From Candidatus Peregrinibacteria bacterium (GTDB taxonomy: Bacteria; Patescibacteriota; Gracilibacteria; UBA1369; UBA12473): a stretch of 64,000 nucleotides of DNA. The stretch lies in assembly GCA_018659585.1 (NCBI GenBank), contig JABJMC010000006.1, positions 1 to 64,000 of the forward strand. Reading direction: 5' to 3'. A program made the translations under genes and the position numbers. The notes under the pieces are model-generated. The model searched no databases, was not told the origin of the DNA, and worked only from the letters and a program-made list of their open reading frames with translations. Positions 6,527-15,981 of the stretch are shown here, in pieces (position 1 is the first letter of the stretch; every line of letters begins with the position of its first letter).

Positions 6527-8653
6527 ATGAATCTCTCTAAAAGCATTATTCGTCGCTTAAACACACTAAGTACGCAAGACTTAATTCGCTGGTTGGTTTA
6601 TTCATTGGTTGTTCTTATCCCAGCTGTTTACCACCCTGGCTTTGACGCTACTTTTACCACTCCTAAATTAATTCTGTTTCGAATTATTACATTGTTAATT
6701 GTCGTAGTGTGGGGGGTTCAGATCATTGCTCAAAGCAAACTCATTTTACGAAAATCTCCTTTAAATAAATGGTTTTATGGATACGGATTTGTGTTAGGAA
6801 TTACTACTCTTTTTTCAACTTATTTCTGGGTGAGTTTTTACGGAGATCAAGGACGATTTTTGGGGTTATTAACCATGTTAAATCTTTTATTTTTAGGATT
6901 AGTGGTGCTTAATTTTTTCCAATCAAAAGGCCAAATAAAAAACCTAATTCGTTTTTCAGTTTGGACAGCCATGATTTTGGCTGTTTATGGATTATTGCAA
7001 TCAAAAGGGATTGTTGGTGCTGAAAGCTGGGATCACGACCCAACTCTCCGTGTTTTTGGAACCTTAGGGCACAGTAATCACTTTGGAGCCTATCTAGCTT
7101 TTCATTTCATGCTTTTAGTGGGGCTCTTTCTTAATGAATTAAGATTTAGAAACAAAGCTATTTATTTAGGTGGTGGATTAATAATGCTATCTACAATTTT
7201 AGCGACGGCTAGTCGGGGAGCATTTTTCTCTCTAGTAGGTGCTATTTTTATATTTGTGATTGGTTGGGCATCTTTTCATCGAGTTTGGATTTGGAACCAG
7301 CGCAAAAAAGTAGCGGCCGCCATAATAGTCTTGTTTATTGCGGTTGGAATTTTTCATAAACCTTTAATTAATCGTGTCGAAAATTTAAGTCTTACCCAAC
7401 GAACAGTTTCCACTATTGATTTCATGATGCAGGGGAATGTTCCAGATCGTGTTAGTTGGTGGTTTAGTTCTTTAGCCATGTTTAGAGATCATCCAGTTTT
7501 AGGTCACGGGCTTTCTACTTTCCGCGAAACTTATAATTTATATAGACGTGCTGATTATCGAGTTCCAGGCGATATTCAGGATACAGTTACCCCCGAAAGC
7601 GCACATATGGAGTATTTTAATATTCTAGCTACTCAGGGATTAGTTGGTTTAGTTATTTATTTAGGATTAATTTTGTGTTGGGTTAGGCTGTTGTGGAAAA
7701 TTTTAGTAAGCAAAGATCTTCCTAAGCGCAAAAAAATTACCACCTTATCTTTATTAACGGCTGGAGCTGTTTATTTAGCTCAAGTGTTAATGAGTTTTGG
7801 AGTGATCGCTACTTTAATTCCTTTTTATATATTGATCGGAGTTTCTGGTTCGTATTACCATATTGTGGCTGACCCAGATCCTCAAACCAAACAATTTAAA
7901 CCTATTAATCTTACTCCTCTATATCGGTTAGGAGGCGCAGTTTTATTGATTGTCGCTATTTTCCTTTGTAGTTGGTTTACTTTAAGGCAAGCTTCAGCGG
8001 AGTGGAATTTTCAACAAGCTCAGAATTTAAAAAATCAGGGTGAAGTGGCGGCCATGATTGAAAAATATGAAGCTACCACCAAGCGTATGAATAAAATGTA
8101 TAGTTATTGGGAAAGTTTTGGGTTAGAAACATTTAATTTTGGGGTCGGGAGCACAGACCTTGATATCGTTAAATATTTATTAGGAAAATCCATTACTGCT
8201 TACGAAAAAGCCTATGATTTAGTTCAAACTCAACCTTATATTCAAAGTAATTTAGGATTGTCGTATGTGAGTTATGCTACAGCCTTAAAAGTTGAAGGTA
8301 AATTAACTGAGTCATCAGAATGGATAGACAAAGGAGAAGCCCTTTACGCTGAGTCCGTGACTTTGGGCGTTAATAATCCAGTTTATGCCTATAATTATGG
8401 GATGCTTTTAATGGGGCTAGATCGTGAAAGTGAGGCCAAAGAGGCCTTTCTGCATATTCTAACTTTCCGCGATCCTTACAAGGATATTTATACTCGTTTA
8501 GCTCAAATTGAAGTTAATGCTGGGAATCATGACCAAGCCAGTACTTACGTCCAAAAAGCACTTGAGCAAAATCCTGGAGACCAAAACGCCAAAGCCGTAT
8601 TAGAAAGAATTAATACCGAAACCACCACTACTGCCGCCGCTACCACGTCTTAA
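6527..8653 (+). CDS. O-antigen ligase (WaaL/Wzy-C family) with C-terminal TPR domain
   Basis: A 708-residue membrane protein. About eleven or twelve hydrophobic helices span residues 20-480, with the Wzy_C-type core around 190-400 (TLGHSNHFGAYLAF, then VLGHGLSTFRETY in the large loop). A soluble region of about 210 residues with TPR-like helical repeats ends in an Ala/Thr-rich tail. Family members join polymerised glycans to an acceptor or polymerise repeat units outside the membrane; with TPRs, protein O-glycosylation ligases are also possible. It closes the glycan block and overlaps the convergent proC by 4 bases. Confidence 0.88.
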   Translation: MNLSKSIIRRLNTLSTQDLIRWLVYSLVVLIPAVYHPGFDATFTTPKLILFRIITLLIVVVWGVQIIAQSKLILRKSPLNKWFYGYGFVLGITTLFSTYFWVSFYGDQGRFLGLLTMLNLLFLGLVVLNFFQSKGQIKNLIRFSVWTAMILAVYGLLQSKGIVGAESWDHDPTLRVFGTLGHSNHFGAYLAFHFMLLVGLFLNELRFRNKAIYLGGGLIMLSTILATASRGAFFSLVGAIFIFVIGWASFHRVWIWNQRKKVAAAIIVLFIAVGIFHKPLINRVENLSLTQRTVSTIDFMMQGNVPDRVSWWFSSLAMFRDHPVLGHGLSTFRETYNLYRRADYRVPGDIQDTVTPESAHMEYFNILATQGLVGLVIYLGLILCWVRLLWKILVSKDLPKRKKITTLSLLTAGAVYLAQVLMSFGVIATLIPFYILIGVSGSYYHIVADPDPQTKQFKPINLTPLYRLGGAVLLIVAIFLCSWFTLRQASAEWNFQQAQNLKNQGEVAAMIEKYEATTKRMNKMYSYWESFGLETFNFGVGSTDLDIVKYLLGKSITAYEKAYDLVQTQPYIQSNLGLSYVSYATALKVEGKLTESSEWIDKGEALYAESVTLGVNNPVYAYNYGMLLMGLDRESEAKEAFLHILTFRDPYKDIYTRLAQIEVNAGNHDQASTYVQKALEQNPGDQNAKAVLERINTETTTTAAATTS

Positions 8654-9453
8654 GAACCAAGCTCTAAAGCTCGCTCATAAGCCGCTTTCACAGCTTTTTT
8701 TGTAAGAGTTTTAAATTCACCTTTTTCCAAGATTTCTAAAGCCCGTTCTGTTGTGCCTCCTTTAGAAGTTACTCGTTTTCGTAAAGTTTTTAATTCTTCT
8801 AAATCCAAAGCAGTTTGGGCTAGCTGTCCGCCTCCAACCATAGTTTGAATAGCTAGTCTTTGCGCTTCTTCTGGTGAAAGGCCAAGCTCAGTCGCCCCTT
8901 CAATCATAGCTTCAATAAAATAAAACATATAAGCCGGACCACTTCCCGAAAGAGCCGTAACAACATCAATATGATCTTCTTTAGAAACTTCTACCGCAAT
9001 TCCAAAGCTTTCTAACATGGCTTGAACAATTGCTTTTTGGTCATTAGTTACATCATTGGCTGCAAACCAACCCGAAGCTCCGGATCCAATTAAAGCCGGG
9101 GTGTTTGGCATTACCCGAACAATCGCCGGATGATTGGTCCCTTTTTGTAAACTTTCAATCGAAACACCAGCCGCAATCGACACCAAAAATGTTCCATCTA
9201 ATCGATCCTTTAATTCTTCTGCAACAGATTGAATGTCCTGCGGTTTAACTGCCAAAAGAACCACAGTATCTTTATCAATGAAGGCTGATTTCAAAGATTT
9301 AAAAATAGTAACCCCCAGCTCTTGAGCCAAGGCAGCTTTTTGTTCAGAATGATCTACGGCTGTTATTTCTTCAAAAAGAGGATCCTCTTTTTGAAGAAGT
9401 GCCTTTGCCATAGCTGAACCCATATTTCCAAAACCAATTACAAGTAATTTCAT
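8650..9453 (-). CDS. proC: Pyrroline-5-carboxylate reductase
   Basis: A 267-residue enzyme reducing pyrroline-5-carboxylate to proline with NAD(P)H. It has the N-terminal dinucleotide loop GFGNMGSAMA (8-17), VMPNTPALIGSGASG, ALSGSGPAYMFYF and a C-terminal VTSKGGTTERAL, close to the family signature VTSPGGTT with Pro changed to Lys. Length is normal. It is the last gene of a minus-strand set that also holds proA, so two of the three proline steps are here. I see no proB (glutamate 5-kinase) in the window. Confidence 0.95.
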   Translation of the reverse strand: MKLLVIGFGNMGSAMAKALLQKEDPLFEEITAVDHSEQKAALAQELGVTIFKSLKSAFIDKDTVVLLAVKPQDIQSVAEELKDRLDGTFLVSIAAGVSIESLQKGTNHPAIVRVMPNTPALIGSGASGWFAANDVTNDQKAIVQAMLESFGIAVEVSKEDHIDVVTALSGSGPAYMFYFIEAMIEGATELGLSPEEAQRLAIQTMVGGGQLAQTALDLEELKTLRKRVTSKGGTTERALEILEKGEFKTLTKKAVKAAYERALELGS

Positions 9454-9457
9454 AAAG

Positions 9458-10444
9458 TTAGCCTTTATAAGATTTTTCGGCTTTCAGGGCAGTTTCCAGT
9501 GACTTCAGAGCCACTTCCTGCATTTTATCATCAGGTTTTTTAGTAGTGATTTTTTGAATCCATAAACCTGGTAGAGCCACCCAGTGCATCCACCATTTAG
9601 AATCAAATTTTCCAGTTATTCGTAAGACTTCGTAGGAAATTCCAGCAATCAAAGGAAGGGCTGCAATTCTTTCTAAAAGCTTCAAAGCAAAAGAATCTTC
9701 TTCTGGCATCACGGTGTAAATCAAAACACTTAAAAACAGCACCCAAAAAATAAAACTTGTACCACAACGAGGGTGTTCGGGTTTTTCTGCTTGAGCATTT
9801 TTTACAGTGAGTTTCTTTTCATGTTCATAAGCCCAGATTGCTTGGTGCTCAGCACCGTGGTACCCAAAAACTCTTCGCACATCTGGTAGCAAGGAAATCA
9901 AAAGTAAATAAAGTACAAACACTAAGATTTTTGTTGCTCCATCAATAGCATTAAAAAGCAAATAATGATCATCAACTGTTGGCGAAAGCCTGCTTATTCC
10001 TTCAGCTGCCAAAAGTGGTAAAAATTTGAATAAAAAGAGGGCAAAAGCAAACACAAAAACTAAATAAAGACCCCACAAAATTCCAGTCACAATTTTTCTT
10101 AAAAGAGTCGCTTTTTTCTTCTTAGGTTTCTTTTTACCTTTTTTCTTGGCCTCTTCTGCATCAATGTCATCTAGTAAAATTTGATTAGAAAAAAGCAGAG
10201 CTCGCATTCCCAATTTTAAAGATTCATAAAGGGCAATTACTCCTCGCAAAAGAGGAATTGAACAAAATTTATAACGCTTAGTTAAGCCAATGTACTTTTC
10301 TTTTTTAACAATAATTTTGCCATTCATACGACGAACAGCCATTACATAAAAATGAGGAGATCGCATCATTACGCCCTCGATAATTGCTTGCCCACCAACA
10401 GCAAAGTCGATTTTTTTTGGAGATTTTTTGGAAGGTTTCGACAT
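9458..10444 (-). CDS. DUF1385 (YqhQ-like) integral membrane protein
   Basis: A 328-residue membrane protein of the DUF1385 family, whose role is unknown. The family hallmarks AVGGQAIIEGVMMRSP near the N-terminus, YHGAEHQAIWAYEH in the middle and HPRCGTSFIFWV are all present, with four to five hydrophobic helices. I start it at the ATG at 10444, which has an AAGGTG ribosome-binding site 7 bases upstream; the ATG at 10468 adds 8 residues and has no such site. It lies 4 bases upstream of proC in the same operon. Confidence 0.88.
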   Translation of the reverse strand: MSKPSKKSPKKIDFAVGGQAIIEGVMMRSPHFYVMAVRRMNGKIIVKKEKYIGLTKRYKFCSIPLLRGVIALYESLKLGMRALLFSNQILLDDIDAEEAKKKGKKKPKKKKATLLRKIVTGILWGLYLVFVFAFALFLFKFLPLLAAEGISRLSPTVDDHYLLFNAIDGATKILVFVLYLLLISLLPDVRRVFGYHGAEHQAIWAYEHEKKLTVKNAQAEKPEHPRCGTSFIFWVLFLSVLIYTVMPEEDSFALKLLERIAALPLIAGISYEVLRITGKFDSKWWMHWVALPGLWIQKITTKKPDDKMQEVALKSLETALKAEKSYKG

Positions 10445-10487
10445 ACGAAAGCACCTTACACCAAACATTCTGATCTGCCAATATCTA

Positions 10488-11342
10488 CTAATTTAACAGG
10501 GTATTAATTGTGTATGGGAGCTGTAAGGCCAAGTCTGTAGCCGTAAAATTAAAACCTTTTTTTGTCTTTAAATCATCGGCTGCAAGGCACAATATAAAAG
10601 CCGCTATTTTGGCAGCATTATAAGGCGATAAGCCTCGCGCAATTAAACTACCAGCCAGCCCGGACAATACATCTCCTGTTCCCCCGGAAGTCATGCCAGA
10701 ATTTCCCATTTGGTTAATACAACACTCTCCTTTGTTAGAAGATAAAATATCTATTGGGTTTTTTAAAAGAACATTAACGTTTAAGTCTGTGGCGCATTTT
10801 TTTACCATTTCTACTTTTTCAATTAAAAGCGAAGGAAAACGCTTATTGCACAAATTAGAAAGTTCTTGGGCATGCGGCGTTATTAAAATTGAAGAATTGT
10901 TACGGGTTTTATCACTGGAAAGAGCGTAAATTGCTTGAGCATCCAGCACAATTGGACATTTTACTTTTTTTATAATGGCTTGAATTGCTTCGATGGTTTC
11001 TTGCCGTTCACCAATGCCTGGGCCAATTACTAAACATCCTTGGTTTTCACTTATCAAAGCAATGGGGTCAACTCCACGAGCATCTAAATATTCTCCGGGG
11101 AAAGGTTTTACAATAAAGTCAGGATAATAGGTTCGGCTAACCGAAAAATTACATTCCGGAACACATAAATGGACTAAATCAGAACCGCCGAATAAAGCTC
11201 CCATCCCCGCTAAAATTGGGGCCCCATAGTAATCCAAACTTCCCCCAATAATCATAGTGCGTCCGTTCATCCCCTTATGAGTGTCGGAATCTCTTTTAGG
11301 ATAAAGATTTCTAACGTCTGATTTTTTAATCTCAGTTAACAA
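10488..11342 (-). CDS. nnrD: ADP-dependent NAD(P)H-hydrate dehydratase
   Basis: A 284-residue ribokinase-fold repair enzyme that dehydrates damaged NADHX/NADPHX back to NAD(P)H. The ATP/ADP-binding GGTGDVLSG (220-228, catalytic Asp224) and the ITPHAQEL segment (154-161) are clear, as is the N-terminal MIIGGSLDYYGAP. It stands alone, without the NAD(P)HX epimerase domain that is often fused in bacteria. It sits between yqhQ and proA on the minus strand with gaps of about 40 bases. Confidence 0.9.
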   Translation of the reverse strand: MLTEIKKSDVRNLYPKRDSDTHKGMNGRTMIIGGSLDYYGAPILAGMGALFGGSDLVHLCVPECNFSVSRTYYPDFIVKPFPGEYLDARGVDPIALISENQGCLVIGPGIGERQETIEAIQAIIKKVKCPIVLDAQAIYALSSDKTRNNSSILITPHAQELSNLCNKRFPSLLIEKVEMVKKCATDLNVNVLLKNPIDILSSNKGECCINQMGNSGMTSGGTGDVLSGLAGSLIARGLSPYNAAKIAAFILCLAADDLKTKKGFNFTATDLALQLPYTINTLLN

Positions 11343-11382
11343 AATAGTTGGGCTAGAGGACTTTTAAATATAACACAAAATT

Positions 11383-12651
11383 CTATGCAGGGCGAGTTTG
11401 TCCGTCGCCACGGACTAGCCATTTAAAAGTAGTTAGCCCTTCTAAGGCAAAAGGTCCTCGAACATGTAGTTTTTGAGTAGAGATTCCAATCTCTGCTCCT
11501 AGGCCAAATTGAGCCCCATCACTAAATTGAGTAGAGGCATTCACATAAACTGCAGCCGCATCAATTTCTTGTAAAAATCGTTCAGCAGTTTCTTTGTTTT
11601 CCGTACAAATCGCTTCGGAATGTTTAAGACTGTATTTAGAAATATGATCAATTGCTTCATTCACAGAATTAACAACCTTAATTGCCAAAATATAATCCAA
11701 AAATTCTTTTCCAAAATCATCAGGTTGGGCGGCCACTCCTTTAGACCCCACTACAGCTAAGGCTTGTTCGTCGCAACGTAATTCTACGTTTTTTTCGCTA
11801 AGAAGGGGTTCAGCTTTTCCTAAGAATTCTTCCAAAACATCAGCGTGTATTAGCAAAGTATCAAGCGTATTACAGATAGAAACACGCCTTGTTTTAGCAT
11901 TTACCACAATTTCGGCTGATTTATCTAAATCCGCATCTTTATCAATATAAGTGTGAACCACCGAAGCTCCAGTTTCAATGACTGGGATTTGAGAGTTTTC
12001 CACTACAAAATTAATTAAGCCTTTGCCTCCGCGAGGGATTATGACATCTAAATAGCCCCGTAATTTCAAAAAATCACCAGTTACAGATCGATCCGTAGTA
12101 TCTAAAAATTGAATAGCATCTGAGGGGATAGCCGTGCCTTCTAAAGCCTCGCGCATGACTTTGACTAAAGCACGATTCGAAGAAATTGCATCTGACCCAC
12201 CTTTTAGCATCACTGCATTGCCACTTTTTAAACACAAAACAGCGGCATCTACGGTCACATTTGGCCTGGATTCATAAATAATGCCAATCACGCCGAGCGG
12301 AATCCGCACTCGTTCCATAGACAAGCCATTCGGCCGCTCGCGCCTATCCATTACTTTCCCTACTTCATCTTCTAAACTAACGACATTTTTAAGCTCATTA
12401 ACTATGCCTTCAATCCGTTCAGCATCTAAAAGAAGCCGATCCACCATCACAGTTTGGCCAGCTTCTTCGGCCCGTGACACATCTTCTTTATTAGCTTCCA
12501 AAATCTCATCTTGGCGCGCTAAAAGCGCCTCCCCAATCTGTAAAAGCGCTTGGTTTTTTTGGTCAGTGGTTAGGGTGTTTAGAATGCGAGCTGCTTGCTT
12601 AGCCGCCTCAGCTTGAGCTTGTAAATCCATATTTAAATACGTTAAGTGCAT
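11383..12651 (-). CDS. proA: Glutamate-5-semialdehyde dehydrogenase (gamma-glutamyl phosphate reductase)
   Basis: A 422-residue aldehyde-dehydrogenase-fold enzyme making glutamate-5-semialdehyde for proline. The family strings YESRPNVTVDAA (126-137), IPRGGKGLI and the catalytic region RRVSICNTLDTLL with Cys260 are present. Near 230 the usual GNCHVYVD reads GASVVHTYID, a divergence worth noting. Two ATGs are possible, 12651 and 12630. The second begins MDLQAQAEAAKQA, nearer the usual start, and neither has a ribosome-binding site. It belongs to the mscS-proA-nnrD-yqhQ-proC run. Confidence 0.94.
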   Translation of the reverse strand: MHLTYLNMDLQAQAEAAKQAARILNTLTTDQKNQALLQIGEALLARQDEILEANKEDVSRAEEAGQTVMVDRLLLDAERIEGIVNELKNVVSLEDEVGKVMDRRERPNGLSMERVRIPLGVIGIIYESRPNVTVDAAVLCLKSGNAVMLKGGSDAISSNRALVKVMREALEGTAIPSDAIQFLDTTDRSVTGDFLKLRGYLDVIIPRGGKGLINFVVENSQIPVIETGASVVHTYIDKDADLDKSAEIVVNAKTRRVSICNTLDTLLIHADVLEEFLGKAEPLLSEKNVELRCDEQALAVVGSKGVAAQPDDFGKEFLDYILAIKVVNSVNEAIDHISKYSLKHSEAICTENKETAERFLQEIDAAAVYVNASTQFSDGAQFGLGAEIGISTQKLHVRGPFALEGLTTFKWLVRGDGQTRPA

Positions 12652-12696
12652 GATGATTGTATCACGGTACTTTTTAAGTCAGAAGCTTCCTTTAAA

Positions 12697-14013
12697 TTAG
12701 ACAGTCGGTTCTGGAGGAGCTGGCTTAGGAGGATGCGGTTTTACTGCTGCTACCGGTTGTGGAGTTGGATTTACAGAGAGTAAAAACGAAGCCCCAGTGG
12801 CTGCTTTTTCAGCTTCCGGCATTGGCGGAGGCGTAGCATCTTGTTCAGCTTGAACAGATTTAGAAGCTTGATCCACTGCCGCTACATTCTCTTCATTATG
12901 AGAATGCTTGGGAGGATGCGGTTTTGCTGCTGGTTTTGGCGGCTGAATATCCTGTGTTGTTTTAGAACGCTCTGCGGCAGCCGCCACATGCGCTGCTAAA
13001 TCAACTTCTTCTTTAAAACGTTGATCTTTTTTAACAGCAAGCTCTTCTTTTTCAGCTTCAAAAACCGGAATCATCACATCTTCGGTATCCTTATCAAAAG
13101 CCAAAGTGCGAATTGGGAATGGAATATCAATGCCTTCTTCGTCAAAATGTTTCTTGATTAGGTGAATAACTTCGGATTTTGCGCCTATCCAGTTTGATTT
13201 AGAATCAACCCAAAACCGCACTAAAAAGTTTATAGAGCTATCTGCAAATTCATCCAAAACAATAGCCGGTCCTGGTTCTTTCAAAATCCCTTCATGTTCC
13301 TTCAAAGCTTCTTTAATAATTTGAGTAGCATGCGCTAAATCAGTTCGATACTCCACCCCAACTTCTACTTCAATTCTACGGAAAGGATTAGAAGTGAAAC
13401 TGGTTACTTGGTTAGTAAAAAGTTGTGAATTCGGCACAATTACACGTGTTCCATCAAGGGCTTTCAAAATCGTAGCCCGAGATTGAATTTCGACAACCTG
13501 ACCAATCGTATCATTAACTTTGATGTAATCACCCAATGTAAAATGTCGATTAATCAAAATCATAATCCCAGCAATAAAATTCATAATCAAATCTTGCATC
13601 GCAAAACCCATTCCAAAACCAATCGCCGCAATAATCGCGGTTAAATCAATTCCCGCAATTTTTAAAGAAATCGTCACACCAAGCAGTAAAACTGCCACAT
13701 AAGTTGCGCGACCAATCAGGACCAAAACTTCCTGATCATCTTCGGCTAATTTAGAAGAAACTCGATCTACAACTTTTTCTTTAGTGGTTTTTGCTAAAAC
13801 AAAGGAGCAAGCAAAAATAATCATAGCCGCAATCCACTGTGGGGCACTTGCCCAGAGCGTGCTAAAAAATTCAGTTAAACCTGATGTTGTCTCAGTCGCC
13901 GCTGTACTTCCTTGATCCGTAATACTAGCTGCAAAAACAGATTCCAGGCTCCAAATCATGGCTGATAAGGCCAACAGCCCGGCAAAAGCAATTCTTTTTA
14001 AACGTATTAACAT
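12697..14013 (-). CDS. Small-conductance mechanosensitive channel, MscS family
   Basis: A 438-residue protein with a signal-peptide-like N-terminus, three membrane helices and a pore helix with the Gly/Ala pattern GFGMGFAMQDLIMNFIAG. The cytoplasmic beta and alpha/beta domain follows (GDYIKVNDTIGQVVEI, VPNSQLFTNQ). The C-terminal 110 residues form a low-complexity Pro/His/Ala/Glu tail with repeated KPHPPK motifs, not part of the MscS fold. It has its own strong promoter and is probably the first gene of the proline operon, which would fit an osmotic-stress link. Confidence 0.92.
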   Translation of the reverse strand: MLIRLKRIAFAGLLALSAMIWSLESVFAASITDQGSTAATETTSGLTEFFSTLWASAPQWIAAMIIFACSFVLAKTTKEKVVDRVSSKLAEDDQEVLVLIGRATYVAVLLLGVTISLKIAGIDLTAIIAAIGFGMGFAMQDLIMNFIAGIMILINRHFTLGDYIKVNDTIGQVVEIQSRATILKALDGTRVIVPNSQLFTNQVTSFTSNPFRRIEVEVGVEYRTDLAHATQIIKEALKEHEGILKEPGPAIVLDEFADSSINFLVRFWVDSKSNWIGAKSEVIHLIKKHFDEEGIDIPFPIRTLAFDKDTEDVMIPVFEAEKEELAVKKDQRFKEEVDLAAHVAAAAERSKTTQDIQPPKPAAKPHPPKHSHNEENVAAVDQASKSVQAEQDATPPPMPEAEKAATGASFLLSVNPTPQPVAAVKPHPPKPAPPEPTV

Positions 14014-14040
14014 TTGTTTTAGTGTTAGTTTTATCGAATA

Positions 14041-14069
14041 ATTATACCAGAAAAGGGGTACTATTTCAA
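14041..14069 (-). promoter_or_regulatory. Strong promoter upstream of mscS
   Basis: On the minus strand TTGAAA (14069-14064) and a perfect TATAAT (14046-14041) are separated by 17 bases, placing transcription start about 20 bases before the mscS ATG. The -35 box lies in the loop of a hairpin that could end the upstream small gene. Confidence 0.8.
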
Positions 14070-14079
14070 GCGCCCCTTT
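14052..14079 (-). terminator. Hairpin terminator for the small gene at 14105-14293
   Basis: On the minus strand AAAGGGG (14079-14073) pairs with CCCCTTT (14058-14052), followed by further T residues. It lies 26 bases past the stop codon of the small upstream gene and overlaps the mscS promoter. Confidence 0.55.
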
Positions 14080-14104
14080 GTAAGTGTTTAATTAAAGCTC
14101 AGGA

Positions 14105-14293
14105 CTAATTTAGGAAATTTTCAAACCTATCGGCAAAATTGGTTGCGGGAAAATTATCGTAAGACTCGTTTCCTATAGCAGAAACTCCTGTAGGAGAATT
14201 CATTAAATTTGTAGTTTGACCAGCCTGAGTTAGACTAGGCGAAGATGCCTCAAATAGGTCTGAGGATACATTCTGTAAAGGATAGTTCAGCAT
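14105..14293 (-). CDS. Small orphan protein of 62 residues
   Basis: Not recognised. It is a short soluble, Ser/Asn/Thr-rich, acidic sequence with no Cys, no membrane helix and a C-terminus DRFENFLN. Support for a real gene is contextual: a consensus TTGACA (14358-14353) with a weak -10 lies upstream, a hairpin terminator lies 26 bases downstream, and the ORF fills a divergent interval. There is no Shine-Dalgarno sequence. It could also be chance, since the region is AT-rich. Confidence 0.45.
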   Translation of the reverse strand: MLNYPLQNVSSDLFEASSPSLTQAGQTTNLMNSPTGVSAIGNESYDNFPATNFADRFENFLN

Positions 14294-14329
14294 AATAAAA
14301 GGATTAAATAGATATTACATAAAGATTAT

Positions 14330-14358
14330 ATTTAAACATATTAAATTAATAATGTCAA
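14330..14358 (-). promoter_or_regulatory. Possible promoter for the small gene at 14293
   Basis: A perfect TTGACA (14358-14353, minus strand) is followed after 17 bases by TTAAAT (14335-14330). A TATAAT (14330-14325) also lies in the stretch but at a 22-base spacing. Confidence 0.45.
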
Positions 14359-14431
14359 TAAAAAAGCCAAGCTCCCAAGAACCCACATTCATGCTACAAT
14401 GCAAAAAGCTTAGTTTTTAACCTCAAATTTT

Positions 14432-15181
14432 ATGGAAGGTCTATTTGTTTTTATTGTTTTAGGAGTTGGTTTTATAATTCTTATCTCAATTCGCCAGATT
14501 AATCAGTACCAACGAGGTGTTAAATTTACGTTGGGTAAATATAGCGGGACTATTGAGCCGGGTTGGCGTTTAGTGATCCCAGTTTTTCAGTCCATGATGA
14601 AAGTGGATATGCGTGTGAAGGCTGTTGATGTTCCAAATCAGGAAGCGATCACTAAGGACAATGTGTCAGTCATGATTAACGCGGTGATTTATTACAGGGT
14701 TAGTGATGCATCTAAAGCGATTTTGGAGGTTGAAAATTTCTATTACGCCACTAGCCAACTTGCCCAAACCACCATGCGTAACGCGGTGGGAGAAGTGACA
14801 CTGGATCATCTTCTTCAAAATCGAGAAGAAGTTTCAACTAATATTAGTGTAATTATTGATAAAGCGACTGATCCTTGGGGGATTAAGGTGCAAACTGTGG
14901 AACTTAAAGATGTTGTTCTGCCAGAGGATATGAAAAGAACTATGTCCAAAGAAGCCGAAGCCGAACGTGAACGTCGCGCTGTTGTTATTAAAGCCGAGGG
15001 TGAAGTTACAGCTGCGGTAAATCTTACCAAAGCTGCCCGAATGCTCAGCGAAGCCGAAGGAGCGCTTCATCTACGTACTCTTCAATCTGTTAATGATATT
15101 TCTTCCGATCAATCCAATACTACTATTTGGATGCTTCCAATCGAAATTTTATCTGCCATGAAAGGAATGGCTAAGAAGTAA
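14432..15181 (+). CDS. Slipin/stomatin-like SPFH (band 7) membrane protein
   Basis: A 249-residue protein with one N-terminal membrane helix (about 3-20) followed by an SPFH domain (QYQRGVKFTLGKYSG, DVPNQEAITKDNVSV, ATSQLAQTTMRNAVGE) and a coiled-coil EAEAERERRA region. Bacterial slipins scaffold membrane microdomains and are usually paired with an NfeD-type protein. None is seen here; the next gene, 11 bases on, is aroE. TACAAT at 14395-14400 may be a -10 box, but I see no good -35. Confidence 0.93.
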   Translation: MEGLFVFIVLGVGFIILISIRQINQYQRGVKFTLGKYSGTIEPGWRLVIPVFQSMMKVDMRVKAVDVPNQEAITKDNVSVMINAVIYYRVSDASKAILEVENFYYATSQLAQTTMRNAVGEVTLDHLLQNREEVSTNISVIIDKATDPWGIKVQTVELKDVVLPEDMKRTMSKEAEAERERRAVVIKAEGEVTAAVNLTKAARMLSEAEGALHLRTLQSVNDISSDQSNTTIWMLPIEILSAMKGMAKK

Positions 15182-15192
15182 AAGAATTTTAA

Positions 15193-15981
15193 ATGACTAA
15201 GATTTTTGGAATTATTGCTCATCCGGTAGAACACTCGCTGTCACCGGCCATGCATAACGCCGCGTTTAAGGCACTCAATATTGATGCTGTGTTTGAAAAA
15301 TTTGATGTTCTGCCAGAAGAACTCGCCGCGTTTATGAGCGAGCGAACCGACATTGAAGGGCTTGCTATTTCTCTCCCGCATAAAGAAGAAGTTGGTCAGT
15401 ATTTAGACGAAATCACGGACGAAGCTGCCCAGATTGGCGCCGTCAACACTATGTATAAAAAAAACGGGCGTATAGTCGGCGCCAACACCGATGCCCCTGG
15501 ATTTTTAAAAGCCCTACAAGAAGTAACCTCAATAGTTGATAAAAGAGTTGTAGTTATGGGAGCTGGAGGAGCAGCCCGTGCTGTTATTGCCGCTCTTAAA
15601 CCTCACGTTAATTCCATTACCATTATCAACCGCACGCCAACTCATGGTGTGGACTTAGCCAAGGAGTTTGGGGTTCGTTATGGGGGGAATTTTGCAGATC
15701 TTACCACCGAAACTCCAGATATTATTGTAAACGCCACTTCAATCGGTTTGGAGGGCAAGGATGAACCAAATCTAGTGCCACAGGATTTTTTTGAACCAGA
15801 TATGACGATTTTTGATATTGTTTATCGAGCGCAAGGACAGACCAAACTTCTTGCCGATGCTGAGGCTGCCGGCTGCACCACTGTAGACGGCAAAAAAATG
15901 CTGCTTTATCAGGGAATGATTCAGTTTGAATTATGGACCGGGCAAGAGGCCCCGCAGAAGATAATGAAGGAGGCTTTATAG
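15193..15981 (+). CDS. aroE: Shikimate dehydrogenase
   Basis: A 262-residue NADP-dependent enzyme reducing 3-dehydroshikimate in the aromatic pathway. Substrate-binding residues are visible: SLSPAMHN (Ser15/Ser17), LPHKEE with catalytic Lys64, IGAVNT (Asn85) and NTDAPGF with Asp100. The cofactor loop is VMGAGGAARAV. Length is typical. No other aro gene is in the window. A large palindrome follows the stop codon. Confidence 0.95.
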   Translation: MTKIFGIIAHPVEHSLSPAMHNAAFKALNIDAVFEKFDVLPEELAAFMSERTDIEGLAISLPHKEEVGQYLDEITDEAAQIGAVNTMYKKNGRIVGANTDAPGFLKALQEVTSIVDKRVVVMGAGGAARAVIAALKPHVNSITIINRTPTHGVDLAKEFGVRYGGNFADLTTETPDIIVNATSIGLEGKDEPNLVPQDFFEPDMTIFDIVYRAQGQTKLLADAEAAGCTTVDGKKMLLYQGMIQFELWTGQEAPQKIMKEAL

